Below, piece after piece: positions 12,101 to 27,100 of a stretch of DNA of 64,000 nucleotides. The position numbers and the translations under genes were made by a program. The notes beneath the pieces are model-generated. The model had not been told where the DNA came from, ran no database searches, and saw only the letters and a program-made list of their open reading frames with translations. Position 1 is the first letter of the stretch, and each line of letters begins with the position of its first letter. The stretch lies in contig JAQFVV010000017.1 of NCBI GenBank assembly GCA_028023455.1, forward strand, positions 5,300,098 to 5,364,097, read 5' to 3'. This DNA is from Epiperipatus broadwayi (Eukaryota; Onychophora; Udeonychophora; Euonychophora; Peripatidae).

Positions 12101-15100
12101 ATTAAATACTTCATAAATACGTAATCTGTTAATCTTATTTATTTATAATGTTTGATGAAAAATTGACTAATCCTCTTATAGGATATATGTTTCTGCCAAT
12201 CAAACATGACTTCATCAGTTACTTGGAAGATAAGTTGATGTCACATTAAACGTAGCAACTCAGTTTCTCTTTAGTAGACTCACAATGCTCAATTTGATAT
12301 TAAAATTTAGATATCAATTTTAATGGTAATTTAACTAAAGCGTCCATTGTATTAGCTTAATATTAATTGACAAGAGAAAGACTATAATCCAACTCATCTT
12401 TAAATGGCCTTGCCTTTAAATTAACATTTTAAGTATGCAGATACTAATTAAATACCTAATAAATATGTAATTTATAATAATATTTATTTATGTCCTTTAG
12501 AAATTTATTTAAATATATGATTTTATAGATGACACCATTTGATGAAAATATCGGCTAAATCGCTCACAAGTCACTTATTTTCAAACAGACTATGAAATTA
12601 GATTTTACTGACAAAAACATGTCTGCAAGAGGTTTTGTTATTTTTTCATCAAACATTGTTGTATATAATATCATAAATTTCTATAGAGAGCATAAATAAA
12701 TAAATATATATTTGACAGCGAATATCATAATTTGTTTATTATCTTTATTTCAGATTCCCTTTTCATTGATCCAATTTCCTTTGTGGGAAATGTTTAAGGT
12801 TAGTAATTTTTAAATTGTTGATATCTTCTTACTTATTAGAAAATAACACATAATTTTGGATGAACGGGTCATAAAATTCTAATGAAGGGTATTATATACA
12901 GATCTACATACATCTTTCAGTTAAGAAATCTATTGTATAGATTAGTTATTACAGAATTCTAACAATTGCATATATAAACATTACTGATAGAATAATTTTA
13001 GGTTTGCCTTTCATATTTTGGATTTTTTTTTACATCTCTGTAAACCAATACTATAAATAAACAATACAGTTGGATAAACCTTTAATGCTTTTCGAATAAT
13101 TTTGATTAAACAATATTTTCTGATCACATTTTTAACAAAAGTATTTTATTATGCACATGACTATTTTTTTTATAATATACTGTACCAGTACATAGTTTTA
13201 AACGCAATAATTTTTGTTGGATTTTAGTAATTTTTCTGTTTGTAATGCGAAAATAAAAACAAAACAAAATCGTCTTTTTTAAATATTATTTTTTATTAAC
13301 GTATACAATTTAAATGATAATAATAAATGTAAAATAAAATCAACAAATTACAATTTGATTCGTGTTTTTTATATCGTATACTTTTTAAATTTTGTTACGG
13401 CTTTTTTTTTATCACTTTTCTATTGGATATTTTTTAACTTGTGTTACGACTTTTTTTGTTGTTGTTTAACTATAAAATAATAATCGTAATAAAAGTAAAA
13501 GTTGTTACAGTTAGATTTAGGGTTAGTTTTAAGGTTCTGTTTGTTTGTAATGCTAAAATAAAAAAATTCAAAATCGTAACCGTACTCGGACAAAATAAAG
13601 AAACTCAAACTTTTTTAAACGACAACAAACACATACAAATGTCTTCTTTACTTATTAAACATGTTTATAATATTTGCTTTTTCTTAAATTTACAAAAAAA
13701 ATCTGTATATTTGTACTTTTCTTACTTCAAAAATATACACACGGTAGAAGTCTTCTTTGTCTCGTGGAATGTTACGAACAGTACGTTACTTGACGCGTTA
13801 CCTAATTGCAACTCACTAAAAACATAGATCTTTAACATTTTCCCAATTAAAACTTCAATACAATACATTGTAAAAAGTCTTAGAATTATTACTTTACAAA
13901 ATATCAACATTTTAATCCTTTAAAATAAAATAAAATTCAATGAAAACAACATTTCCATCCGATTCAAATACAAACTCTCTCATCAAGTCATAACTGTTTT
14001 ATAAATTGTGCGATTTCCGCAAAATACAACAAAAAAGTTCTACTATTGAAAAAGCGGGTTCGGCGTCTTTAGCTAAAAGATGTGTACCTAATTTTCTCTT
14101 TCCAAATAAATAGATCTTTTACAGTAGAAAGGAATATTTTAATTAAAGATTAACAAATTTTGTTAAATTTGTGTAGTTAAAAGCTATAGAAAATACTGTG
14201 TTGTTGCTTTATCAATATAAAATAAAATAATTTATCTTCATAAAGTTTTGAAGAAAAGGAAATTTTTTTTTCTCTTTTGTATTAAATTTTTTTATTATTA
14301 TTACACAACAAATAATTAAAGATAATTAATTGAAAATAGTTTGGGATTATTATGTTTATTTATTTATTTATAATATATGGACATGAATTTTTGCATCGCA
14401 ATTATGGAAAATAATCGTGATTAAAAAGAAGAAAAACAAGAGATGGAAAATATAATGTATTTTGTTATCAGTTTCATTTAATGTAATCATGAGTAGTTTG
14501 GAGATAAATAGTTCATTTTCATTTTTTTTCCCTTTTTTTGGCTGGTTCATGCATGAGATCAAATTGGCAAAGCATATTAGGGGAGTTAAGTTTAAACCAT
14601 TTAGGGAAGGATTCTTGGCAATGGAAAAAAGTATATTAATAATTTCAGAGATTAAGTAGTTATTTCGTAATATAAAAAAATTGAAATATTTACTGTGGCA
14701 TGATAACTTTAATAATGATGGACTAAACCCACCTTTTTAAGTGCCATCTGTAGCTAGTCTTATCTAGAAATGTGAACCTACTATATAAACCATTTAAGAC
14801 ATCTGCATGTAAAACCTGCCTGAAGTGAGAATGTTTAAAAGAACCTGCAAGAAAAAAAAAGAAATCCAATCGTTAAAGTAAATGCTGTGCTCTCCAATTC
14901 AGTGTTGATAACCAGATCTAAAGGCAAATGCTCATTTTTACTTGAAGTTAGATGATATAAACAAGAGAAAAATAAAAGCAACTTAACAAGATGCCAGGAA
15001 ATTCTAGAATTTGCATAACTACAGGAACATAAATTAAGACCCCTCTCAAAGGAAAAGAAGACCAAATCTCGGACTGGACTATCACTTATTTATATACTAC

Positions 15101-18100
15101 CAAATCATACGTGAGCATATAAAAGTAGCATTAATGTGTTTCTGTTCTAACATTTATATTTTTCTGCAGATAACATTAAGGTTATTTATAACATTCGAAT
15201 GTGTGTTAGATAATACTATATGTAAAGATTTTAATAGCTGCATTAATATATGAAATACACACACTCTTATATAATTCGGAAAGCAAAACTATATATAAAT
15301 CAAACCCAATCAATAAATGATAAAATTTGTTGGTTCTTCTAACATTTTCGAAGGTATAACCTTCATTTTCAAGAAGTACAAAAATCTCCCCATTATCCGC
15401 GGTGCAAATATGCAAAATAGTCAAAATATGCTAATCAGGATGAGAATGTTTAAACTTGCCATTTCTTCGATATAGTGTAAAATTATTCTTTTTTATTCAT
15501 CGCGTGTTCATCTGATATGATATAACACGCCTCCTTCACCTTCCTACGCAGTTCATGCCACTCTACACAAAACGCTTGGCCTATCCAGTCTGCACCGATG
15601 GCCCACAGCCACCGAGTGCTGTACAAAAATAGAAGGGTGTGTGCGATGAATAAAAAAGAATCATTTTACGCCATATTGAAGAAATGGCAAGTTTAAACGT
15701 TCTTATCCTGATTAGCATATTTTGACTATTTGGCATATTTGCTCTGTAGAAAATGGAGATATTTTTGTACTTCTTGAAAATGAAGGTTATACCTTTGAAA
15801 ACGTTAGAAGAACCAACAAATTTTATCATTTATTGATTGGATTTGATTTGATTTATATATAGTTTTGCTTTCTGAATTATATGAGTGTGTATATTTCTAA
15901 TATTAACGCAAATATTAAAATCTTTACATTAAGGTTATTCATGATTTGCTATTATTGTTAGAAGATTTTATGTATTTTATCTGTAATGATCTGTTTTATA
16001 AGATTAAAGAAAAATTGGTTATTGACTATGTTATTTCTCTTTTAATGTACTCTGTCTATATTCATTTTTTATAGAGTAGTATTATTAATCATTTTTCAGT
16101 TTCTTTAAAATTATTTGTTAGGTATGTTGATGGTTGTTTGTTTGTTATTCAGGAAGATAAAATAAAGGATTTTTTTTTAACAGATTGAATGCTTTTGATT
16201 CTAATATTAATTTTAATATCAAGGAGAGGGGGGGGGTACTTTTGAATTTGAGAAGTTAAAATTTCTAGATTTAAGTATTGATAAAGTTGATATTTTATTT
16301 TGCAGTCATTTTATTACATAAAAAATTTAAGAAATATGATAAGACCAGACAGTTATCAACCTTTTACTTGCAAGAAAATTTCTTTATTGAATTTTTGTTA
16401 TAGGAATAGAAGGCTTAATAATTTTGAAAATAATACTTATACACAGAGGAGTCAGTTTTCTTCTGACTATATTGATTTAAGTTATAATCATGAATTTATT
16501 AGAAAATTATATTTAATAAAAATATTTATAAGTCTGTTAAAAATAAAAATTTCATTGTTAGTAAGAATAAAGAGTTTATTTCTTTACCATTTACGTCATC
16601 AATTTATAAATTGATTTATAAGAAGTCATTTATTGGATGGTATGAAAGTGTCCTGGAACAAAGGTCTTGATTTGGATTAATTATTAAATAGTTCAATTCA
16701 GTCAATTAATAGAAAATCTATTCTTGGTGTAATTTACCTTGTAATAGTTGTAAAATTTATATAAGTCAAAGTAAAGTCTTAGTGAAAGAGTTAAAGTTTA
16801 TAGGAATAGAATTAAAAATAGATATCATAACTCAACTTTGTATATTTATGAATTGAATACAGGTCATAAAATATTACTTGACAATGCAGAGGTTATCTTT
16901 TATGAGAGAAATTAATTCAAAAAATGAATAAAAGAAATTCTGATAATAAATTTTCTTGAATCTGGGGCTATCCTTTGATATGAAAGGCAGTTGATTTTTA
17001 AAATGAATGATGGGAAAGCCATTTTGTTTTGTATATATATGTATCTTTTATATTAAAGGAAGTTGGTTATTGAAATGAATGATGGGAAGAGCTATTTATT
17101 TTGTATATATATGTCATTTGTATCTTGCTGAAAATTCATATGGAATGATCTACTTGCTAATAGATGAAACCATGGTCGTGGAAGAATTAGTAAATTTATA
17201 CAAAAATGGTTATTTAGAATATACTTGCAAATGTGTCTTTGTAATGTATTCGGATGTGATTGTTTCATGATATATTTATATAATAAATGTATATTTTGTA
17301 ATAGATTTTCAAATTTTTATAAATATTTAGCTGTTTATGATATTTAAAAAAAACTATTTTTTATCTGAAGTATTCAAGATCATGCAGAATAATATGCGAG
17401 AAAAAAGAAGCTTTCCAATCAGATATCGTCTAGTGTAAGCTTGAATAATCACTGATTACCAAAACCCCTATTTTTAGTATTAAACCCCCATCCTCAGACC
17501 AAGATAATTTAAATATTAAAAATAATAATTTTATATGCAATTGGGATCACTGATTACTAAAGCCCACATTAGATGGCACTAGCATAGAGAATAGCCAAAA
17601 TAGTATTTAATAGGGTTATGAGTAAAGGGCAGGTAACAAGATGGGTGAGAAAGGTAATGCACTATGCAAAAGATTTGGATAAAGAATTTATATCAATATA
17701 TTTGTACAAAAGATGGGATGATTGTGTTAGGAGGATTGTTGAGTGTTATAGTAGTAAGGAATGGGATAAAAGATTAGATTTATTAATAAAGAATAGGGAG
17801 TTAGAGAGATGGAGAACTAGTATGGAGTGTAAAAAGAGTTTAAATATATATAGAAATAAACAGAATATTAGGTATGAGTTAATATACGATAATAATAAGG
17901 AAGTAGTTTATTATTTAAGGCTTGAATGGGATCTTTAGCTACAAGAGAATATACATGTTAATGGAAAAATATGGGTGATTTATTTTGTAAATTATGTAAG
18001 GAAGGAATAGAAAATATTAGGCATATGTTAATTGAATGTAAATGCTTGAAAACAGAAAAGATACACATAATGAAGTTATGGAAGAATAAATATGAAAAAA

Positions 18101-21100
18101 GTGATTATACAGAAAGTGAATTATTGGTTTTTATGCTGGGTTTGGGAAAATATTAAGGGGATTTAGATATACAGGTTATAGAGTTGACAAAGATTATGTT
18201 GTGGAAATGGGATGGAGCAGAATATGGGAAAATTTAGAGTGGGGAATGTAAAAGAAAGTGGCTAACATGTTTATTTGGGCATAATTGCTAAGATATTCTT
18301 GACTTTGTTTAAGGAGAAGCCACAATACATCACATCACATCATATTGTTGGTAATTTATTGTTGCTATAAGTAATTTATTCTTCAACTTTGATGTAAAGG
18401 TTTATTACCGGCAGATGATTCTATAATTGGGATGCCGCACGTGCACTTTACATAATAATTCATTATGACAAAAATATGAATCGGCTTCTTCAGACTGTTA
18501 AAACTTTGTTCCGTAAATTTTTCATGATTTATTTTTCCATTTGATTTTTTTTTCTTTTTTTAAATTTTACATATATCTCAATGTTAGTGTGAAGAAAGTA
18601 AACAATTGTATATGTGTTTGTGATTGATTCATAGAACAACTAACTTCAAATACATCATTGCAACAATTCATAAGCCAATAATCATCACATGATCATTAAT
18701 TCTTATGCTTGCTCTTAACTGTTATTAAAACAGGAAAAACTCTCTATATGTATTGCCACTCAGTGCAAGCCAACCTTCTGGCATCCATTGATTACTCTGG
18801 CTTGCACCGAGTGGCTATATGTATAGAGAGTTTTGCCTGTTTTAATAACAATTCACAAGTTAGATTCCTAAAAAATCATTTTTTTTAATATGCTGCAATT
18901 CAACAACATTTTTACATCAATGGCAATGTTTGCCTGACCGATAGATTGACATGATACAAGAAATTGGTTGTTTATTTACAACTTTTTTTTTTTAAAATGA
19001 TTTATTTTTTAATGTGCGTTTTCAAAATACTGCATTAATATATTCCGACTTAGTTCCATGAATAAGTTTATTTTATCAGCTTTACACATTTAACAGCCAT
19101 AACTTATTTATGGGCTCATTAAAATTCTTAGTGTATATATACTGTATGTGCACACATTACTTTTAAAGTTGTTTCTTTGAATTTAAATTTTTCTGACCTT
19201 TTTCCCCTTTTATAAACAAGTGTAATTTTTTTTTTTTTTTTAGAAATTATGGTCAAACTATCAAGGATATTATGTTCATCCATGGCAGGCCTCTGTATGT
19301 GGTGCTGTAGCAGGTTTGTCTATCAGCTTTATTTTATTCTGCAATTGTAACAGTATTAATCAATTATATTTGTGTGCGTGTGTGTTTGCATCTATATGTG
19401 TTCAAAAAAGCAAGTTCTCGGTGCACATCTTTTGTGGGAAAGTACTCTGAAATTTTTTTAAAACATAATTTGACATGAACATGTACGTATTTCAAAAAGT
19501 ATGTCTTGATGCAGGAAATTTCTGGATCAATAATTTATTTTTAAAAGTTCTCAATTTTTAATAAATTAAAAGTCTGTTTTTTACCTACCAATATAAATTT
19601 TAATGTACTAAAAATATTACATTTAAAATCATACATGATCTTCCAAATCATTTATACTTCTATGACTTTGCAATTTCAGTGCAAATAAAGAATTGACAAT
19701 AAATTGTTTAATTATCCCGTTGATAACCAGAGCTGCCCTCTGCATGAGCACGGTATTTGCAATAGATTGTATGGTCGGAGATTTCTGTGACTAATCTTTG
19801 TAGGTGTACAGCGTGCATTAATGATAGCATTAATGATTTCAGTATCACCAAATAACAAAATCCAAGACAACTGGAAAAAGGCCTATATAACAAAAAACAT
19901 GGAAGTATTAAATAAGGAACATAAAATGGATAGGTAAGTTTGAAGGCCTTTTCGTATCAATTTCAAGAATTGTTGAAAAATATTAAATAGCAGAAATTTT
20001 ATTGATGCTAAACCATAGACTGCATTATCAGAAAATGAAATATTTTACTCTGATTTTGACCAAATTAAAAGAAAAGTGTGCAACAGATAGAAGTACAAAA
20101 GTAAAACAAGAAAGAAAAAAAAATCAGTATGCTATCTAAGTATAATGGGCTTATTTTCCTGCTAAAGTTTATATTTAAAGGTACCACTTGTATCGAACAT
20201 AAAGAACCCTTCTAACTTTAACATGTGTGCTATCAAAATAGTTTTCATAAGAATTAAGCCTAAGGTTTGGAAAATAGGTATTTTCCCGCCTTTTTAAGTA
20301 TAAAAATATATCAAAAATGTTATTATAATAACAACTGATTCAGAGAAGTTTTTGAAGAAATACGTTAGTATAATCCCTCTTAGTATGCGGATGGACTATT
20401 ATACTATATAAGTCTTTTATTTCTGTGAATTGTTGTGGACATTATTAATTTCTGACATTTAAAAATGCTACAAAAACATAGTTGTTGGTTTTTTAATTTT
20501 GTAAAAAGTTGCGAATACAAATCAATATTTTTCAATCATGTCATATCTTTTCACCTTCCAATGTAAAAATAATATATGCCGAGAGGGATGATAGGAAAAG
20601 AAAATATAAAGAAGCTTGGACTATTGCAAGGGATCCTCATTCCATCAATAAAAAAGATTCCCGTGTCCCATTATCAAAAAACATGGAACATCTAATCCTT
20701 TCATTTACATACCATGACTTATTTACATATTGGACCATGATAATATAAGAACATATTTCTAACTGCAGTGTTCAAGGCAAGCAAGGAATATATATATATA
20801 TGTGCAACAAAAAATGTATAATAATTGTGTAGAATAAAAATAATAATTTTGTACAATAATTATGTATAATAATTGTGTGTAAATAATTATATATATATAA
20901 TTATATAAATAACTGTAACAATAAATGTATAGCAATGTAACTATCAATGTGTAGCAATATTGTTAGGTCATAGAATTGCATAGCTGGTCTTATAAGGTCA
21001 GAGAACTGTAAAAAATGCCATATATGGTGAGGTGAGTAAAAAATACCAAGTAAAAAACGCCGTCCTTGTTAATGTTTGTAAAAAGTCCAGAAGTCTTAAG

Positions 21101-24100
21101 AGGTATATAAACCCCAGAACCTGGCTCTATATGTGTTCTGGTATTAATGTAATTCAATAGACTATGTACATTTGTATATATGCTCATACGTTATTTAAAT
21201 TAAACTATTAGCTTAGCATCTCAGTTCTGGCTTTGTCAATTATTTACTTGCTGCTCACAGGACACAGCACTAACTGTGCATTCTGATTCAGCATTATGAT
21301 TCTCGTAGATATCTGCCAAAAACTGGTTCAGTGCATTCAAGACTTTCTTATAGTTTGAATTACCTTCTCAGATTGATTGAACTTTACAAGTTTGTTAGAA
21401 TTGTATAATTGTATGAAAAGACTATTGAGACTTATCGAATGTTATTACATATATATGTATAAAATTGGTTTCAGAGTAACAATAATATTATACACAGTAA
21501 CAGGGCCAATCAAAGGGGGACAGGAGGGGCAGCTGCCCTGGACCTGGCAATATTAGGGACCTCAACATGGCAACTCAATATGTTAAACAAATATATAGAA
21601 GGCAAAGCAATACCACACCTCATAGAACGATCTTAATTTTACAGTTAAATTCCCCAAAAAAATATTCGAGAAAAACTTTTCCAAGCAGGCATACCATGAG
21701 TCGAAAATATAAGCCAGTTTAGGAATGTGGTGCCAATTTGGTGACTGTGACAAAAACAATGGCAGCACTTTGCGATCAGCAGAACTAATAGTCTAGCCCT
21801 CTGTCTGTCAGTTCTGTGCTAACAACTTTTTACAATACTAACAGTGCTAAAGTGAATCTATTCTATCCAGTGCTATCTGGAGCTGATCTGCTTGCTCATT
21901 TCTGCAACTCGTAACTAACTACTACTGGAGTCCTGTAAGTATAAACTCTCATTTCTTCTCTCTCTCCCCACATTCTTATTTTAAATTTTGAAGGGCCTCT
22001 AAAATATTAGTTGCCCCAAGCCTTGCATTTTCTCTGAAGACCCTTAACAGTAATGGCTAGTGAAAAGGGGGTCCTCTCCAAGTTTATTGTAATGCATCTC
22101 TGAATCAACTCGCTTGTGTGTTATGACATACTTTAATTATTCATGACATGAATTTCATATCTTCACGGATTGTTTTCAATATTCTCCCTGTTATCACGAA
22201 ATCTTGCGAACTATTTGAAAATATTTTTACGATTCATTGCTTCACTGCCATTCACTGTTTTAATCATTTCAAACATTTCAGTAGCAGTTTATTCACTTTA
22301 TAACAAAATGTAATGTTGGCACCCTTGTTCCGGTATGGTTTAATGGTCACATTTCACATCATACCTCATGATCCAGACAAGCTAGCATCTTGAAGTATTT
22401 GAGGTGAATACATAAAGCTTGTTGCTACATAATACCTACATTGATTCGGAGATGGGCCTTCAGGTAGTCACAGTTATTTTTCTACTGCGACATTTTTTAT
22501 AAGTAATAAATAGCTGTGAAAATATTACGGGAACATACAGAGAAAATTATTAATGCTTAGCTAACTTAAATTTTTAAGGGTCACTATCTTGGCAAAGTGA
22601 ATATATATATATATATAGTATAATGGTCTGACATTTCAGGATTGGTTTATTCTGATGGTATGTTGGGCCTATAGTTAAATAAAATTAAGTATACATAGAC
22701 GTGTGGGATTTGCAGGAAAAGAGAAATTTTATATTGTGAATTCTTTTTTTGAGAAAATTGTTAAATGCAAATGGTCATGGAAATATCCAAATGAAAGTAC
22801 AGCAGAATTGGATTGTATTTTGACTAACCGAAAATATATATTTCAATATTGTAATGTTCTTAATAAATTCAATACAGGAAGTGATCATCGATTAGTAAGA
22901 TGTAAGATACATGTCAATGTAAAACTAGAGAGAAAAAAATTATTAAGAAAAACAATATTCACAGTTGTTATTCCTAATCATCAGAAACATTCCAATGAAT
23001 TTAAATTAGAATTTGAAAATCCTTTTCAAATATTAACAGATTTTGAACCAAAAAGCAGCAATTGACCAATAAAATTTCTTGTCAAACATGACAATTTAAG
23101 AACAAAAGAAAGGAAATGAAGATATATAAAAATAATGCATTAAGAAAGATTAAATATTTTGAATTTTGTAAAGTGGTGCAAAAAAGAATTGATAATGATA
23201 TAAGCATAATTGTGAACTAGCAAAGAAAACTCTTGGAGAAAACAAAAGTCTCAAGAATGTAAAACAACATCTTGGTATTGTAAGGAAACATTTCTGCAAT
23301 AAGAAAAAAAGATGGAACTATTACTAAAAAAAGATGACATCATGAAACGGGTAGAAGATTTCTATCAAGAATTATATAGCAATAAACAACAAGTACCTCC
23401 TATATCTATTATATCTTCTGAATTGGCCAGGATTGTAAATTAAGAAGTGAGACATGCAATTAAATTTATGAAGAAGGAGAAAGCTCCAGGTAATGATGAA
23501 ATTATAATCGATATTTTAAAAGAAGCAGGTGAAGAAATAGAAATTTTTTTTGGCAAAGTTATATACCAAATGTCTAAATGATAAAGATGTACCGGAAGAT
23601 TGGAAAAATGCAGTAATAATATTAATATTTAAAAAAGGTGATAAAGAAGATATTAGAAATTACAGAACTATCAGTCGTTTATCAGTTCTATTCAAAATGT
23701 TTACCAAAATAATTATAACACATCGAAAGCAAACTTTGGATTTTAACCAACCAAAAGAACAAGCTGAATTTAAAAGTAGTTTTAGTTCTGTGGATCACAT
23801 CCAAGTATTGAGAGAAGTTATAGAAAAAATCTATGCATATGAATTGCCATTATGCTTTGGATTTGTAAATTATCAAAAGGCATTGATTCTATAAGCATTT
23901 TTTCAGTGATTAAAATATTGGATTATAAATGTATAGACCCAGGGTATTGTCATATTCTCAAAAATATTTATAAAAATGCAATAGCAACAATTAAAGTACA
24001 TAATGATACTAGAAAGGTTAACATTGAGAAGTGTGTAAGACAGGGTGACTCCATATTTCCAAAACTTTTTACAGCAATGTTGCAAGAAGTATTTTGTGGA

Positions 24101-27100
24101 TTAAAATGGGAAACTAAAAGAGTACAAGTAAATGGAGATTATTTAAATCATCTAGATTTTGCAAATGATGTAGTTGCTTTTGCAAATAATGCTTTAGAGC
24201 TTCAAGAAATGTGCAAGAGTTTTCAAATGAAATGATTAAAAGTAGATGTTAAAAAGTCTAAATAATGTTCAATGCATTTTCTCAAAAGAAGAAAATAAAT
24301 ATTGATAATGATGAATTAGAAGTTAACAACTACAAATACTTTGGTCAAATTATTAATTATGGAAACATAATGGAGGAAATTAATCATAGAATTAAATTTG
24401 GTTGAAGTGCTCTAGATAGAAATAACTTAATATTAAAAAGAAATATGCCTATGTGCTTGAAAAGGCCAATTCTTACTTATGGATCTGAGACTTAAACACT
24501 TAACAAAAGAGTAATAGAGAAACTTCAGATCATTCAATGAAGTATGGAGAGATGCATGTTGGGAGAAACATGAAGAGTTCAAAAACGAGATACATAAGTG
24601 AGAAAACAAACAGGTGTTATTGACATCATTGAAAGAATTAAGAGATGGGAATTGGGTTGAACATATTGCTAGAAGAGATGATAGTAGATGGACAGTTGAA
24701 ATCTTAAACTGGATTCCAAGAGATTGTAAAAGATCTAGAAAAAGATCACATGTGAGGTGGATGGATGAAATAAAATGTGGCAAAATGATGTGGAGAAGAG
24801 AGGCTAGAGGATGAAGAAGATGGATTGAACTTGGAGAGACGTCTATCCTGCAATGGATTGAAAAAGATTGTTTATTAGCTATGGTTAACTTTTGGACACA
24901 TCACTCAGATTTGCTAATTTAAGCCCAAGCATATCTCGTCAACATGACTCTTATGCTTTCAACTGATAATCTGACATCAGATTATAAATAACTTTCTTTG
25001 ATTTAAGTAATGCTCTTTTTATTTTATCATGGTAATATATCTGAAGGTTTATACAGTACAGATTTTCATTCATCATTTCACATACGGTCTGTCTCATTCA
25101 AATAGGTTTTGTTAGCCTGGATTCTAATTTATTAAACTTTCTCACCTTGGGCACCATCAAATTTCTTATACATTTGAATTAATCTAATTTGCCCCCCTCT
25201 TTACATTGTATTTTGTGGTCAAACATGCAAAACTTCTTAAATAGCATAATTTGATCAATATAATAAAATACAGAAAGCTTTTAATTCTCTGCTCTGGCTT
25301 TGCACTATCATCATTTCCTTCATCATTCATTACACCTAGTTTGATATTAGCATCATATAATCCATAGTAATATTTATCAAGTCAGATTGTATTTTTAAAG
25401 ATTACCATTATTGCTATTAAATGTTTAATTTTATTTAGTAAAGATGTCTCAAAACTGAATTAATATCGATAACATAATAATTTTATTAAATCTTAATTTC
25501 CAACTAAATATTAACTCAGTTCCCACATAGTTAATAAACCAAACACTCTTTAAATATTCTCTCTGTCTTACACAAATTTCTGATAGATGGTTATATCCTA
25601 GGTAGTGTTCTTAGTTTGTCACAAATCTGTCTCTAATGAATTTTATGCAACTAATATTGATTTTTATAACATTTGTTTTGAACAACATCACATGATCATC
25701 ATTTCTTATGCTTGCTCAAAACTGTTATTAAAACAGGCAAAACTCTTTATACGTATTGCCAGTCAGTGCAAGCCAGAGTAATCAGTGGATGCCAGAAGGC
25801 ATGTGCATAAAATCCCCATCTAGTGCCTACTCATCCAATATCCCCAGATTAGTTTCTGGCTTGTGGCCTTCGTCAATGAGGAGCCTTGGTTCTGATAGCA
25901 CTGCACCTAGATCTTAGAATCTAATGCAACCCTCCAGCAGCCACCTTTTATCTCTATTTAACTACAAAACTATGAGTCTTCAATTGAAAACACAATAATA
26001 TTTTCAATCCAAGTTCATTAGCTTATATGGTGGTAATACTGTATGGAGAATTTTGCCTGTTTTAATGTGTTAAAGTCATGAAAGTAAAATTTTATATCCA
26101 AAGTTAATATAGTATTCCACTCTGCACATATATGGTATAATTAAATAATTTAAAATAATAAATGTAAAATATCACATCCAAGGTTAATATGGTCTGCAAA
26201 CAATAAAGAATATTTTTAGGTAGTCTGACCTGCAAAATTGTTGTTATTCTCATTGTCATGGGTAATAATACCAACATTTCAATTATAGACATTTTGGAAG
26301 ATTATCAGCAATTAGATTTTTGCTTAGAAGACTCAAACAGACTTGTTTAATTTTTAGCTCCTCATATTGCTATCAGAACATGATAATACCATGAATTTGA
26401 ATTATATAAAAAAGATTTTAATTTAACTTCTTTCTTTGTCCTTAAATATTCTTTTTTTTAAAGAGCAGCTTTTTTTTTTTACTTTACATACTTTTTTTTT
26501 TTCATATGTCATAGCATCGGATGGGAGGCGAACCCACAACTGTCTGCAACCAACTACTTGCTTGCAAGGTAGCTGCGATGACCTCTCGGCTAACAACGCT
26601 TGACTACTTTACATACTTGCTGTTACTATCTCTGAACGTTCTCTTTTTTCCTTTTAGCCAATTACATTTTATCTCAATTACACATTTCTGTTAAAATGAA
26701 AGACGAGAGAAAAAAATGTGTTTATTATTCTATCAACTAATTCAAGTTAAATTAACTAAATAAATCGTTTTAACCAAACTAAATAATTTTTAGGGTTATT
26801 TAAAGAGAAAAACAAATAATTATTATTATTATTTATCTTAGTAAACTTGATGTAATATGCTTTTGGTTTTTTTTTCAGGTTAAGTACAACTTGTCTAACT
26901 CAGTGATTGGAAAAGAGCAAAACTAATATATGAAAAAAATATATAATAAGCAAAGCAAAAATTGAAACTGTACAATCCCATCATTGAGTCAATTTGAATA
27001 CAAGTATCAAGTGTATACAAAGTGTTAACCATGATAATCAAGTCACCTAGAAGACAGAGAAATTTTAAATCTGTTCCACCAAGCTTTATATTTTTTTACC

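Noticed and set aside
13441-13827. Open frame of 128 codons (+)
   Set aside because: Low-complexity, Ile/Lys/Phe-rich translation of AT-rich DNA, with no domain, splice context or second copy.
15206-15424. Minus open frame of 72 codons
   Set aside because: It is the inverted arm of the Penelope-like 5' region, not a separate gene.
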